Assembly: GCA_013290035.1 (NCBI GenBank)
Contig: JABCYT010000289.1
Location: forward strand, 1-5,469
DNA length: 5,469 nt
Origin: Alphaproteobacteria bacterium
GTDB lineage: Bacteria; Pseudomonadota; Alphaproteobacteria; Reyranellales; Reyranellaceae
Direction: 5' to 3'
Shown here: positions 5,357-5,469 of the stretch, piece after piece
Layout: each line of letters opens with the position of its first letter
How positions within the stretch are numbered: the first letter of the stretch is position 1
Translations under genes and position numbers: made by a program
The notes under the pieces: model-generated
Database searches by the model: none
What the model was told of the DNA's origin: nothing
Seen by the model: only the letters and a program-made list of their open reading frames with translations

Positions 5357-5469
5357 TCAGATTTTCGCTGCGATCCTGGCGATCTTCGGCCTGGCGACGG
5401 CCAGCCAATCCTTCGTGTCGAGCTCCATCGAGCGGTCGAGCCGGCCGGCGTTGAAGAACAGCGTGTCAT
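5357..5469 (-). CDS. C-terminal end of an unrecognised protein (partial at window edge)
   Basis: A minus-strand frame open from the window edge ends at a TGA at 5357-5359 and codes for 36 complete codons, beginning DTLFFNAGRLDRSMELD and ending PKIARIAAKI. Its third codon positions are strongly G/C-rich, and its composition (mixed hydrophobic and charged, with an amphipathic Lys/Arg/Ala end) looks like a real protein terminus. The competing frame that joins lepB is Ser/Pro/Arg-rich. I do not recognise the family from this fragment. It lies 91 bases upstream of lepB on the same strand, and the candidate lepB promoter lies between them. Confidence 0.6.
   Translation of the reverse strand, partial: DTLFFNAGRLDRSMELDTKDWLAVARPKIARIAAKI

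Noticed and set aside
5266..5469. N-terminal extension of lepB to the window edge
   Set aside because: The extension is Ser/Arg/Pro-rich, overlaps the better-looking partial gene in another frame and would pass through the candidate promoter. The LepB membrane segment is already complete from the ATG at 5263-5265.

Overview
The window is ordinary-looking, GC-rich chromosomal DNA with strong G/C preference at codon third positions. The gene content points to an alphaproteobacterium, probably from the Rhodospirillales or a neighbouring order: a chorismate mutase with the alpha-type RPGRE motif, hisC next to a presumed tyrA, a divergent metX-metW pair, and a SAM-II riboswitch, which is typical of this class. 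The lineage is inferred from family knowledge and no search was run. I see no mobile element, CRISPR array, tRNA or rRNA.

Layout. (1) Positions 1-1983, minus strand, hold an aromatic amino acid operon read right to left. A chorismate mutase with a degenerate prephenate-dehydratase-like tail comes first, then a HisC-type aminotransferase. The first codons of a third gene overlap the hisC stop and are probably tyrA. (2) Positions 1984-2227 are a divergent control region. On the plus strand it carries a promoter, a SAM-II aptamer and an intrinsic terminator. (3) Positions 2228-4008, plus strand, hold metX (homoserine O-acyltransferase) and metW, overlapping by 4 bases. (4) Positions 4047-5265, minus strand, hold lepB (signal peptidase I) followed by a GNAT acetyltransferase. 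They converge on metW and start from a plausible lepB promoter. (5) Positions 5357-5469, minus strand, hold the C-terminal end of an unrecognised gene.

How it works together. The minus-strand operon should take chorismate to prephenate, transaminate an aromatic (or histidine) pathway keto compound, and, if the third gene is tyrA, dehydrogenate towards tyrosine. The divergent metXW unit acylates homoserine for methionine synthesis, and SAM, the end product, should shut it off through the riboswitch. The most notable element is this leader. A CCGACC/GGTCGG block occurs four times in alternating orientation, so aptamer pseudoknot, antiterminator and terminator are mutually exclusive pairings. 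That is a complete SAM-responsive transcription attenuator which can be read directly from the sequence.
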